DNA of 64,000 nt, taken from assembly GCF_000346465.2 (NCBI RefSeq), contig NC_034009.1, positions 4,611,269 through 4,675,268 on the forward strand, read 5' to 3'. Both the position numbers and the translations under genes were made by a program. The notes under the pieces were generated by a model. That model saw only the letters and a program-made list of their open reading frames with translations. It was not told where the DNA came from and did not search any database. Source of the stretch: Prunus persica. Lineage: Eukaryota; Streptophyta; Magnoliopsida; Rosales; Rosaceae. Positions 42,659 to 54,520 of this stretch are shown in pieces. The number at the start of each line of letters is the position of its first letter. The first letter of the stretch is position 1.

Positions 42659-45600
42659 ATGGATCAGTCTATACAGAATGACCTGAATGCCCCTCACTCC
42701 ATGGGCACCACCATCATCGGCGTCACCTACAATGGCGGCGTCGTCCTCGGTGCCGATTCTCGAACCAGCACTGGTAATCCCTCTCTTTTATTTTCGATAC
42801 ACCTAAGGACCTTGAGGTTTCTGCAAACTCTCACGTCAAGTTCAAATTTACTGGAGAAAAATATTTGGATCTTTTATTTGATTTTTCACGGAATTTGGCT
42901 TTTTGTTGTTGTTGTTGTTGTTGTTGATTATTAGGTGTTTATGTTGCGAATCGGGCATCCGATAAGATCACTCAGCTCACTGATAATGTCTACTTGTGCC
43001 GTTCCGGATCGGTATCTCTTTCCCTCTAGTCCTCTTTTTTCTTTTCTTTTTTAAATTTATTGTTTTTATTTAATGCTGTTGTTCTTGTTTATGATTTCGG
43101 TTGTTTGCATACATGTGTAAAGTTGTTTTTGTTTTCTTTCTTGCTAAAGTATTGTATTGTATACTTCCGTTTTAGTATACTAACAAAATAGCTGAACTAC
43201 TTCAATTAATCATATACAGAAAGATGTTAACTTTTCAATTAGCTGGATAGTTGAAAAAATTCTCACAACAAAAATTCTTTGAGTAAGAAAAATCAGCAAG
43301 ATAAAGTCATCTCAATGTCCTCAGATTTTGGGCATAGAAAAGGTCAGGCTTGGTGTCTGGTTAGTATTTTAGGCTTTAGCTTGCCATAGAAACAAGAACA
43401 ACTCAATTTGACTCACCCTTAATCCCTATTTGGGTTTGGCCACATGGATCCTTATCAGAATCTAATTCCGATTGACTGCATAAATTTTCTTTTGCTGCTT
43501 AATATATCTAAAGCTAATGTCCTCCCATGAATTTTGGCAGATTTATCCTTCTTAACCACTTTTGCTTATTTCATTCTTAATCTCCCTTTTCTCTTGCTTT
43601 GTTATTTTCCTTTTGGATCATAATTCCTCAGGAGCATTGTTTAACAGATAAGTAACTTTAAGGATTTTGTCTTTTGGGTGTGTTGGTTGAAGATTTTGTA
43701 GTTGCTCTACTTCTGTTGTTAATCTATTTAATTTTCTATTCTCAGGCTGCAGATTCTCAAGTTCTATCAGATTATGTCCGTCATTTTCTCCATCAGCACA
43801 CGTTAGTGAATGAGCAACTTCTGGATTTACTTTAACTGTTTTTTCATCCCTTTTGTAGTTAAAACTTCTGGATCCACCCTATGATGATTTTTTTTATAAA
43901 AAAAATCAACTTACTAATGCCTTTGGTGCATCTCTTGGATTTCATTTTGTTGCACCACCATATGTGTTTGGGCTTGCAGAATGCTTTTACTTTCTTTGAG
44001 CATTATGTTTTCTTGCTGAAAATTTAATGAAACATTAACCATCGTGGAACTGATAAATAGTATTCAAAGATATGCATAAAAGATTGAAGTTGTAAACATT
44101 TGAAACTTGTGGTAGTAAGCAATTTTTAAATTTTGGAAATTAAGATGCCAGATTTAAGCTTTGCACTACATTGTGTTTTTCCATTCATTAATGTGTACTA
44201 CTGTTTCAATTGTCATTCAAAATTCTCCCGTTTATGTAGGATACAGCAGGGACAGCCTGCAACAGTCAAGGTTGCTGCAAACCTTATCAGGTTGTTCGCA
44301 TACAATAACAAGGTTTGCATCTATTATTCTTTTATTTTACCTTTAGTTTCCGTTTTCATCATTCAAAAATTTTGAAAACGTTGATCGTTCTAACCTCTAC
44401 AAAAAATTTATCTTTGTTTAGATTCTTTTAGTTTTCCTATTTGTTTTCACAATTTCCACTGATGTACATTTGAATGTTTGGGAAATAAACAAGATTAAAT
44501 GTCATAGGTTTACAAGTACTCCAGAACAAAAGTGTGGGAATTGGATTTGTTACTTTTTAATGTTAATAGTTTGTCAGAAAGTACAAAGAGTTTAAAAGTG
44601 AGCTGGATAGAGGTCAAGTTATTTCTAGCAACTTCCTTGAAACTATTTGAAAATTTGTTAGACTGAGCGTGGTGTCTACTTATTTTTGAAGTGCAACATT
44701 TAATAAGATTGCTATGGTTCTTCAGGTATTTCCTTATTTCCTATTGTATTTCTCATTTCTGATGTGTTATTTTTAAAATTGGTAGAATATGCTACAAACT
44801 GGCTTGATTATTGGTGGTTGGGACAAGTACAAAGGAGGTAAAATATATGGAGTGCCACTTGGAGGGACAATTTTGGAGCAACCTTTTGCTATTGGAGGTA
44901 TGATTTCATCAACTGTTTCTATTGTTTCCCTTGTCATGGTTGAAATGGTTTGAGTAAATGCACATGCACTCTGTTTAAATTTTTGTTGCCACTTGAATGC
45001 TATTAAAGTTTATGGCTCTCAACAATATTTTGTCATCCAGGATCTGGCTCCACTTATCTGTATGGCTTCTTTGATCAAGAGTGGAAGGAAGGAATGACCA
45101 AAGAGGAAGCTGAGGTATGTAGTCTTTATGTTTCTTACAGACTTTTCTATTGCTTCATTGGTGGCTTCCTTGTTACTAGTAATGTGCTAAGATTTGGTTT
45201 GTCATCATTGTTGATATTTGTGTATCTCCAAGCTTCAGTTTTCATTGACACCAATATGTAGTTCCTTGATCGCATCCACCTTGTCCATGGAAACTAACTT
45301 TTTCCTTGATGCATTAGTACTTTCTAGAATTGATCACTAAAGCAATGGCTGTTAATTTACTGTAGAGATTGGTGGTGAAGGCAGTTTCTCTTGCTATTGC
45401 TCGGGACGGTGCTAGTGGTGGTGTTGTTCGGACTGTCATTGTGAGTTTTTCTTTTATTGTACGCTATGCAATTACTTTATGGTTTGGGGAGTAGAAAGAT
45501 CTAGTTCCCTGCCAATGTACCTGCAGCCATAAACTCGCTTCTAACTTGTTCAAGATTCCGATTCTCAAAAAAAAAAACAAAACAAAAAAAAAAAACAATG

Positions 45601-46123
45601 AAAGGGCATAAGTGCAATGCTTGTTATTTCAGTGACATGCTTCTCTTGTGAGCTTGAAATTAAGCAGTATATGATGCTTACATCAAGCTATTTACTTATA
45701 TAGCATATAGTAATGCCTGTGGCAACACAATCTGTTGCCTTCCTAATGCGATGGATTTGTTGTCTTGTTAATCGGAGGTTGTGAGGATTGAACTCAAACC
45801 TCTCAGGACAACAACTTGCTTCCTAACAGTGCTTTTTTTTAATTTTCTTAATGGTATTTTTTTGTTTTTAATTACCGTTTTCCCCCTGAAAAATAGCCAA
45901 GTACCTATGGACTTTATATGGTTTTCATTCTTGTATGGCCGTCTATCTTCCTTCCACTTATTTTCTGGCGATTGTATACTCTGTTCTGCAGATTAATTCA
46001 GAGGGGGTGACAAGAAACTACTATCCAGGTGACACCCTTCCACTCTGGCATGAGGAGCTAGAACCCCAAAATTCACTGCTGGATATATTGTCATCATCCG
46101 GTCCTGACATGATGGTAACTTGA
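42659..46123 (+). CDS. PBA1: 20S proteasome subunit beta-1 (PBA1, caspase-like catalytic subunit)
   Basis: The eight exons are 42659-42773, 42935-43011, 43746-43801, 44240-44312, 44786-44897, 45041-45114, 45366-45440 and 45992-46123, all GT-AG and in phase, giving 237 residues (Arabidopsis PBA1 is about 233). The product is the beta-1 subunit of the 20S core, which cleaves after acidic residues. The propeptide is residues 1-16, ending HSMG before the catalytic Thr17 (mature Thr1). Asp33 and Lys49 correspond to mature Asp17 and Lys33, so the catalytic residues are complete. The C-terminus has the [12 protein letters not shown] text. The first intron contains a GTT repeat (42904-42926). A tRNA-Pro gene ends 170 bp upstream of the ATG on the same strand, so the PBA1 promoter must lie close to or overlap it. 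No defect is seen. Confidence 0.96.
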
Positions 46124-47495
46124 GGATTTTCATCTCCTATAGGACTAGGTAATCCCCAGTGACACCATGAATGGCACACTTTCTCGTATCCTAGTTTTCG
46201 CCGGGGGCCATTTCAGTATGTATTTGGAAAGTTTTACTTTGCAGTTTCATTACCATCTCGTACAATGAAATGATTTGATTGAATTGATCTTTTTCTACCT
46301 GGTTCGATAAGTAGCTTATAAAAAGAATAAGATGGATTCTCGAACTATTGAAATTATTTGTGCGCCTTTCAAACTAGAAGATGATGCATGGGTGCTTGGA
46401 TTCTTAACCGTTTGATAATTGATCTTCATTTTGAAACAATCAAATTGACTGGTCCTCGGGAAATATGTTGATACCTAGAATTGCTAGAGGAAAGACTTGA
46501 AAGTTGTAAGAAGCAAAAGCCCCCGTTTCATGTGGAACGAGTGGGATTGGACCCTTTTGGTTCACTTTCACTTCACATTTGGCAAACTAAATTTTGGGTT
46601 GGATTGGACTGGACTAAAAATAGTATCCTAATTCAATGTTTGTGAAGAATTTAGAACCTCCTATTCCATGTGGAATAAGCTCTCCGAACTAGTGTGGATA
46701 TTTTATCCCAAGATAAATTAAGCCATTGACACGACCTGAGTTCAAGTAAGAGACTGAATTGATACGTCGAGTCTTATGCGCCAAAGATCTCGTTTAGTCC
46801 ATCCCGTCCATCCCGTTCGGTATAAATCTAGTTAATCCTCAATGACAATTCAATCCAGTCCTTTGCATCAAACACGTATGCATGTTGCTTTGTTCAGCTT
46901 AATATTTTTCTGTCTTTAACATTTTTTACACAACATTTTGTTCCGTTGGTACCCAATTGTAGCCTTGGTTACATCAATCACTTTCGAAATTTATATAACC
47001 GATTTCACTTTCGAAATCTAATATACACTCGAAACTGAACGATAAGAATTCCATGCTACAATGCTCTTTACAATGTACTTGCGTGGGGGAATTCCAATGT
47101 GGAAGAAAAAGAAAAGTACAAGGCAAATGAATCTCAAATTGACTTCAGCACATCATCTTCGTATCGGCAAATATAAATATGCCATGCTACGTTGTTCACT
47201 TGCCCAGAATTTGGCCCTCCCTTGAACAGAACTCGGACCAACTAGAAACTCAAGAAATCTCAGACAAGGATACTCTGTTCAGAACTTCAGCTTCTTTCCA
47301 CTGCTTGTGTAAGCTGGGCCACAAACTTGGAAGCCACCCTCAACTTTTAAAAGATCACTTCTCAAATTGCTTGCTCCAGCAAGTGGTAAGTGACCAGAAA
47401 GACCAAACTTTGGTCATACCGTGCTGATTACCATGAAGAAAACATCAAAAGGCTCCTAATAGGAAGAAAAATTGTCAGCATTTTGGTACACTACA
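46124..47495. other. Convergent 3' region of PBA1 and ARF, no gene seen
   Basis: Contains the PBA1 3'UTR on the plus strand (an AATGAAATG-type region near 46264 is a weak poly(A) candidate) and the 3'UTR of the minus-strand ARF gene up to 47495. Short plus-strand frames at 47179-47608 overlap the ARF 3' end and have no motif. Confidence 0.6.
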
Positions 47496-50400
47496 TTAGG
47501 CATTCCCACCATCTGAGCTGCTGCAAGCTTGATTTAGAAGCACGGCGTTGCCACCAAAGTCTCCATCCAAACTCATTTGCTGGACTTCTTGTGGGGACAG
47601 GATCTTGATGCAGCGAACACAGTTTACAAACTCCCTGGAATAGGCAAGACCAACAATTAAGAAACAAGTACAATGAAAAATCATGTACAAGACTCTTAAT
47701 TCTTTTGGCCCTTAATGTTACGTAATAAACAAGTCTTGATGCAAAACACTGCCCAGGGACAAAAATATGTCATGCTAATTTGGCACAATCTAACATTCAA
47801 CTTCAGGAACTAGAAAATCTCCAGACAAGTTATTCAAACAGGAAAATTATGCGTATATGTGTGCACCATGATATATTCAAAATTTTAAGCAGAAATGGGA
47901 CTAAAAGACTTACTCCCAAGGGTCATCTCCAACTAGCAGAACATCACTCTCATGATCTACATACACAAGTTTCCAGCCTACTCTCCCTCGGTCCTCTAAC
48001 TGTCCCTCTATACCAAACCTACGAGCCAGATCTTGTTTAAGCTCACCATAACCTGAATAGCGTGCAATATCTATAGATCTCCCTACAGCTCCACGTTTAT
48101 ACACCTTTACAGAAACAATAGCCAAGTTAGAGCAAAAGAAAAAAATAATCTTAAATGCTTAAAATGGATAGCTTCATAATGTATTTTGAATTTTAATTTA
48201 AAATATCAAACCTTGGTGTATGTCCTCATTCGCTGAAATTGAGGTGCTGGAGCCCATGGGCCAGTGTCCAGAAAGCCGCTATCATTTATGGTTGAGTCAA
48301 TTGAATTGAATGCCATATCTGGAACTCCAAAGGACTGGGAAACCATTGAAGATGAAAGTTCCTGCTGAGCATCTTTTGCATTTTCATAGTTGCCAATCAT
48401 GCCTCCTGAAGAGAGATTATTTGAAAAATCCTTTCCTAACGCCACCGTGCCCTTGGCCAACATAGGATCAGGATTCAAGGGTATCCCCAATTGGCCATCA
48501 ATGTTAGAACCATATGAAACATTGTTTCTATGATCTGCCTGAACTTCCCCTTCTTGACTGGCTTCTCTGAATAACATTGATTGTGGATTGAAAGACAATG
48601 GGGCATTATTCTGCTGTAAATTGACATCATTTTGAGAGAGGCCTACTGAAGTTGTTGAAGAGGATGTGTCCAAGTAATCTGTCTGGACAGCTGCACTGTT
48701 CAGGTATGTTTGTGCTGTAAGAATTCCTTGACTTTGATTGCTAGCAATGTTCACTGAAGGCTTAACATCAGACTTAAGCTGGAAATCTTTCAATAAGTTA
48801 CCATTCGATGGCATTGTTTCTATGGCACTAGGACTCAAGATTGTGGTGGCAGACTGAGCCATGTCCTCCCCGACGAATGAGTTTCGATGGGCTCTGTTGT
48901 TCATCAATGGTTGAATTAAACTTGGACAGTTGTTTGTGGATGGTGAATTTGAACACGATGGAACCTCATCTGTAATCCCAGACTGCCCTGCTCCTGCACC
49001 TCCTGTCATTACATTGCTTACAGCTGTAGAGAGTTGATTGGTTGTTGGGGTTGGGTGAAGTCCCATATGCCCGGACATTTCAGGCACCATAACAGGTTGC
49101 TGCTGTTGAAGCTTTGGCTGCTGAGGTGGTTGAGAAAACCGAACATTAGTTTGGCTGTTATTATTCTTTGTCAGCTGCTGTGGCATTGTTCTTGAATGAG
49201 GATGCGAGGTTGGTGCCATTTGAGGCATTTCTTGCATTTGGGTGGGAGTCAAAGGCCTGGAGAAGCTCTGGGACACATCTAACAGTTGCCTCTGCTGGTC
49301 CTGGAGTTGGATAAGTTGAGCAGGCTGTTGCTGTGCCTGCTGTGTCAAAAGCGACTGTTGTTGCTGTTGAAGCTTCTGTAACAGCTGAAGTTGAAGCTGA
49401 TTATCAGAAAGATGTTGCAACTGTTGGTTTATTTGATCAGGAAGTTGAGACTGAAATTGCTGTTGATTTTGACCCGCAATTTGTTGTTGATGCTGCTGCT
49501 GCTGTTGATGCTGCTGCTGTTGCTGTTGATGCTGTTGCTGTTGTTGATGCAGCTGCTGCTGCTGTTGCTGCTGATGCTGCTGCAGGTTCTGAGGGAGGTT
49601 TCTTTGAAGATGGTTTTGACTAGATGATTGCTGCTGAAGGATACTATTAGTTTGGACAAGGGTCTGAGGTTGCAGAAGCTGGGATTGAACTTGGCTGGAG
49701 GGTAGAGATTGATTAAACGAATTTTGCCTGGGTTGTTGAGTAATATCACCCAACTGTTGCTGTCGTTGGATCATGGATGCTAATGGGTTCATTGTGGATG
49801 GCAGCTTTTGGAGTTGATCAAGCTGTTGTGCTTGCTGAGGTAGTCTCTGGGCATTGAATTGTAAATTGCTCAACTGAGGTATTTGAGGCCCTGACATGCC
49901 CAACTGCCGAGAAAGATCCGCTCCAGCAAGGTTTTGCAGAGCAGAACCAGGAAAGGAATGCATGTAATTTGGCTGTATGGAGTTACCCGCAGAAGAATTT
50001 TGCTGCATGTTCATCCACTGGACTAAGCTCAGACCAGGTAGAACCTGGGGATCCTTCATGCACATATCATCACCAAGCCAAGGCATTGTCCTCTTAAAAA
50101 GATTATCTAAATCAGAGGATTCCTCATCTGCAAAAGGAAAAATCAAAGGTTGTTAGATGTCCTTCCACTAAAATTCCAAATTCAAAATGTCTTTAAGTTT
50201 TTAAGGGCCTGTTTCTGGATGGCTCACACTGAGGTATAAAACAACACCAGGAAAAGAATGGAGAAGCTTCCAACGGACTTAAACATCATTTAGTATGTTT
50301 TGTGCCATGTCACATACAATGGATCACCGAAAAGATACTATTTAAGTCAAAAGATCAAACACTGATCATAACAAGATGAATGACAAAAATCAGTCCAATC

Positions 50401-53400
50401 AATCCATCCCATATCATTCACTGTTTTTCTTATTTTCGTTTGTTATCAAATTCAGCGGATACCATCCACTATTATCCCAGACAGTTCTTACCAAGCAGAA
50501 AGCAATGTGCACTAAGATTGTCTTAACTGACACCCAGTCTGGGTCCAATCTAAGTAGGGAAATTTCATCCGTTTTACTTGTTAAGAGTTGCTTAAAGTAC
50601 ACAAATTAAGCTGAGACAATAAAGAGCTAGTAGAATTTATGGTTGCTATATTATGTATTTTACCTGGCATTCCTGGTTGCCGAGGACGCTTTGATCTGAA
50701 GAATGGTGGGGGACAAATGAAAAATGGAGCAGTAACAGGCTCAATTTCCCACATTGACACCCGATTACGCCTTTCCCCAGCAGTTGACTCATCCCAACCA
50801 ACCTATTCAAAGATATGTCGGGGATTTTAGGTTATTTTACATGACCAACAAGATGAATGGAAGCAACAAGGGGAGAGAGGATAACAAGAAGTTTCCGTCA
50901 CATTTACCTGCAAATTGCGCCATTGTGAGTTCTTCCATCTAACAGAATCAAGATCACTAATTCCTGTAATTGTACCCATGTACCTGTACAACAAAAGCTT
51001 CTCATGTTCAATTCCAAAATCACCATAAGATTTTTATTTGTCAAAACTGAAGGAACTGGACGAATAACTTAAAAATCCTGGCAAATCATCAGCATCTCTA
51101 GTTTGTAAAGTCTAATTGTGAATTATCTGCCAGATCACTATTGCCAGGATTGCCAAAATCTTGAACAATAGACTGAAAGACAAGTATACAACTACCTTCT
51201 TGTTCCTGACTCTTCAGTTTCAAACATCATACGAAATCGCATACCCAGAGATAGTTGGTTGCCACAAGCTGCCTTGTAGTACTTGGCTAATGGGATAACA
51301 AATTCTGATGGACTGGCTCTGCATATAGAAAAGAACATTTCAATGCAAATTCAGAATAAATATACTGATTTCTTTTAAATAGTGACAACAAGTGATTCAC
51401 TCCCACAATCTAGGATTCTATACATGTAGAATAAAGAAGATATTTTAGAGTAAAGAATGAAAGATGTTAACCTAGGATTGTAGAACACTGTGAAGGGGCT
51501 ATTATTAGCGGCAGCATGAGCTGCAGCCGCTAGAATCCCAATGTGCATACTATCACTTGATAATACTGAAGATGATAGGTTGGTGGGTTGCCTGTTAGCA
51601 CGTCTAATTCCCAAAAGAAGCTGCTGCTTTTCATCCCTGATCACGGAAAGTGTGTATCACCATAAGAGTTTGTTTTTGCACTTCATATATTTTCAAATGC
51701 AAAAGAGAGAAGAAAAATATAAACCTATATATATAACTTGAACGAGGCCTTGTTACCAATGAATCCTACTTATAAGCAGAAATTAATGCTCAAAAACAGA
51801 AACCCCTAAGATTTTCAATTCATTGTGAATACCTAATGAACAAGACAGAATCGCCAGCGAAAAGCCTCTTCCCACTAACAAATAGGCTCCATCCTGTTGT
51901 AAGCAAGTGGCGTTTTGGTTGCCCTGCATTAAGCAAAACAACAAATAACAGATGTTTAGAAATATGATCATGATGGCACCTTATTGATCCATGAATGCAA
52001 CATTCCAATGGCCAAACAAAGAACATACCACGATAGATATGGCGGAAAGTCCAAACAGTATCATGCAAATCCCTGGCAACAAGTTCTTGAGCAGGTGGTT
52101 GCATGGAGAAATCCTATGTACAAACAGGAGCACTATTAAACTTTGTAATTAGTGTGGCAAACCTTGGAAATGAGGTAAAACTGCTTACGAGAGGAGGGAA
52201 AATCTTTTCTGCTGCACGACGAGGCACCGAGAAACCTCCATGAGTGCTTGTGTCACTTGCTGTCAATGTTTTACAGAAAAACTCTGGTTGGGGCTTATTT
52301 GACTTGAGGGCAAGATCTGATCTCAACAATGCATCCTTGTCAAACTGCAGACCAAGAAGTTTAGGAATTCAGTTTCCAGAAATTTTTACCATCTTTTTTT
52401 TTCATAGAAATTTTTACCATCTAAAGAACAAAGGCATTTTATTTTAAGTAACAGAAGGGTATGTCCAAAGTATTATCAGAACATAATGATTTACTAGTCA
52501 TTTTGAACAGCCCTTACCGAGGGAACAGGCTGAAGTGTCATCTGAGCATAAACTTCGTCCGTTTCGGGGTCCGCCTAGAACATCATACATAAGTGTGAAA
52601 ATCAATTAGAAATTATCAAGAATTATGCATTGGCAAGGTAATACTTAAAAACAGATAAAATCAGCCATACATGCAAGGTGACATTGTGAAGGAGACATAG
52701 TAGCTTGGAGGGAAGATTCGGGTAGTTTGGTATTTGACCATCCACATCCTTTTTCATAGATGCGGCAACCTGAAATCAGAAATTTCACTCTCAAATCAGG
52801 ACCTAATACAACTTCATACATATTATAACTTCAAATATCAAACTTATCCTGTATGATGATTGCTCAATACATTAATACATAAAAACTAAAACTTTAAATT
52901 TACCACCTACTTGGAGAGACAGAACGAAAAGACCGAGGAAATTCTCCACAAAAATAATCACAAAGATCAATAACTAAATGTAATTACTTAAATCTAACCA
53001 AGTACTCAGCTACCACAACAATGTTGAACAAAAACAAGAAGAGTAAGTATAATGGGGAGACCCACAACAACAAAAATAAATAGGATTGTTTTCTTTTTCC
53101 GTTAATCCTAAATTGTTCAAACCCATCAACCCCATCTGCTTTATTAGGTGAAAATTTATATCCCACTAAATAAAAAATAAAAAATAATTACATACAAAAC
53201 CATGTGTTTTCTAAAATTAACAAAGCATTGAAAAGGAAGGTCAACAACAGATTGCTATTAACAGAAGCGACCTGCACAATAAATGAACTCAAAAATCATG
53301 ATAAGCATTGATGAGTTCAGGAAAGTAGAGAGTATAGAATGTTAAGGATAAGCAGAGGCGCTCAGGCGGCGCACGATAGCAACAACATTTAAACACCCAC

Positions 53401-53946
53401 TTGTTCGCTGTGACCTTGAGGGAAGTAGACCACGTGGGTCCCAGCCGGCGGCAAGTTCACCAGCGGCCCGGCGCACGCTTGCCATAGCTCCGGGTTTATG
53501 ATCTTCACATTCTCTCCCCCTGCACACGTGTAACCCGTTCATTCGTCAGAAACTCCCACAAACAATCAAAAAAGCCCCGTTTTTTCCGTTTGTTTCCCGA
53601 GAAAACGGAAACGAGAAAGAAAATAAAGGACCAACTGAAACAGAGAAGAATCTGGATTCTGGGAATCTCTTAACATAACTGCCGAGGAGCAGAGGCAGTT
53701 AGTTGGAGAGTCCCGAGTACGTACAAAAATACTTGTAACGAACAAAACGAAGTTAAATACAGACAAAACAAAGTTTCACAACAACCGTATCGATCGATCC
53801 ATCCACCGATTTTCGTGTTTTTTAGAGAGAGAGAGAGACAGAGCGCAGCTCATAGATAAATATAGAGAGAGAAAGTGCCGACCTTCGCATGAATTGGATG
53901 GACCGTTGGCCGCAGCAGCTCCGGCGCCGTTCGCGGGCGGCTTCAT
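47496..53946 (-). CDS. ARF19: Auxin response factor, ARF7/ARF19 type
   Basis: The 14 exons are 53946-53883, 53519-53401, 52769-52671, 52574-52518, 52344-52189, 52113-52029, 51923-51833, 51636-51472, 51318-51196, 50983-50908, 50802-50664, 50127-48212, 48104-47914 and 47634-47496, all GT-AG and in phase, giving 1139 residues. Domains are a B3 DNA-binding domain at about 135-237 ([20 protein letters not shown] to LLLGIRRA), the ARF ancillary domain at about 260-345, a glutamine-rich middle region (about 390-1020), typical of activator ARFs, and a C-terminal PB1 domain (about 1025-1115) with lysine face VYK and acidic motif [13 protein letters not shown]. It binds AuxREs and is repressed by Aux/IAA through PB1. 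Over-1100-residue length and the [10 protein letters not shown] text favour ARF7/19 over ARF5, 6 or 8. ARF7 versus ARF19 is not settled. Confidence 0.94.
49485..49600 (-). repeat. CAG/CAA repeat encoding polyglutamine-histidine in the ARF
   Basis: Mixed CAG, CAA and CAC/CAT codons encode Q-runs of five to seven broken by single His, around residues 575-625 of the ARF. The mixture of codons makes it more stable than a pure CAG run, but length polymorphism is likely. Confidence 0.9.
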
Positions 53947-54520
53947 TGTTTGCTCCGGCGCCTTGGGTTCTTCGAAAGACTGGATATACTGCCGGAAAAT
54001 CTCACTTGCTCATCTCGCCGGAGATATATCGGCGATAAAATGGAGCTCCTTTTCTAGCTCTTCTCAGCTCCCAGACCACGCACTCAGATCAACGAACTAG
54101 ATTTTCAAGTTCTCTATCAGCTGAGCTCAGATCAGCTCAGCAAAGTCTACAGCCCCCAAAAAAGATTTTAAAAAATGGAAAAGAAAAAACTTTCCCGGAG
54201 AAGGTTGCAGATTTTCCCGGGAAAGGTTATGGGCTTTCCGGCGAGTTGAAGGGGGCAAAACGGCGACGTAAAAGGAGGGAACAGAGGGGCAGAGAAAAAG
54301 GAGGGTTTGCTGAGATTAAGAGAGACCAAATGCTGAAGCTTTGCCCCCTATCTTCCCCTACACCACCCAGACATTTCCTTTCTTTCTCTCTTCTCTCTTT
54401 CTTCTCTCTCTTCTTCCCAATGCTCAATGCTCCCTTTTCTCTCACTTTCTCTCTACATCAAAATAAACAATTTTCTTTTTCTCTTTGTGTGTTTTCTTCT
54501 CTCTCTACCTGTCCTTGAAA
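53947..54520 (-). promoter_or_regulatory. ARF 5' leader and proximal promoter region
   Basis: The minus strand upstream of the ARF ATG contains purine/pyrimidine tracts (AG runs near 53827 and CT/TTCT runs at 54370-54420), typical of long leaders of plant ARF genes. An upstream reading frame of 72 codons (54445-54227, minus) would lie in the leader if transcription starts upstream of it. No TATA box was confidently found. Confidence 0.4.

Noticed and set aside
49333..49627. Plus-strand frames rich in Ala/Val/Asp and Leu over the ARF exon
   Set aside because: Antisense shadows of the CAG/CAA repeat in ARF exon 12.
47496..53946. Identity as ARF5/MONOPTEROS or ARF6/8
   Set aside because: The middle region is a long Q-rich domain and the protein exceeds 1100 residues. 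The SLDGDF...[12 protein letters not shown] tail and [10 protein letters not shown] text fit ARF7/19 better.
54227..54518. Arg/Lys/Ser-rich frames near the ARF leader as proteins
   Set aside because: Both strands are open over a purine/pyrimidine tract. The minus frame is mentioned only as a possible upstream ORF.
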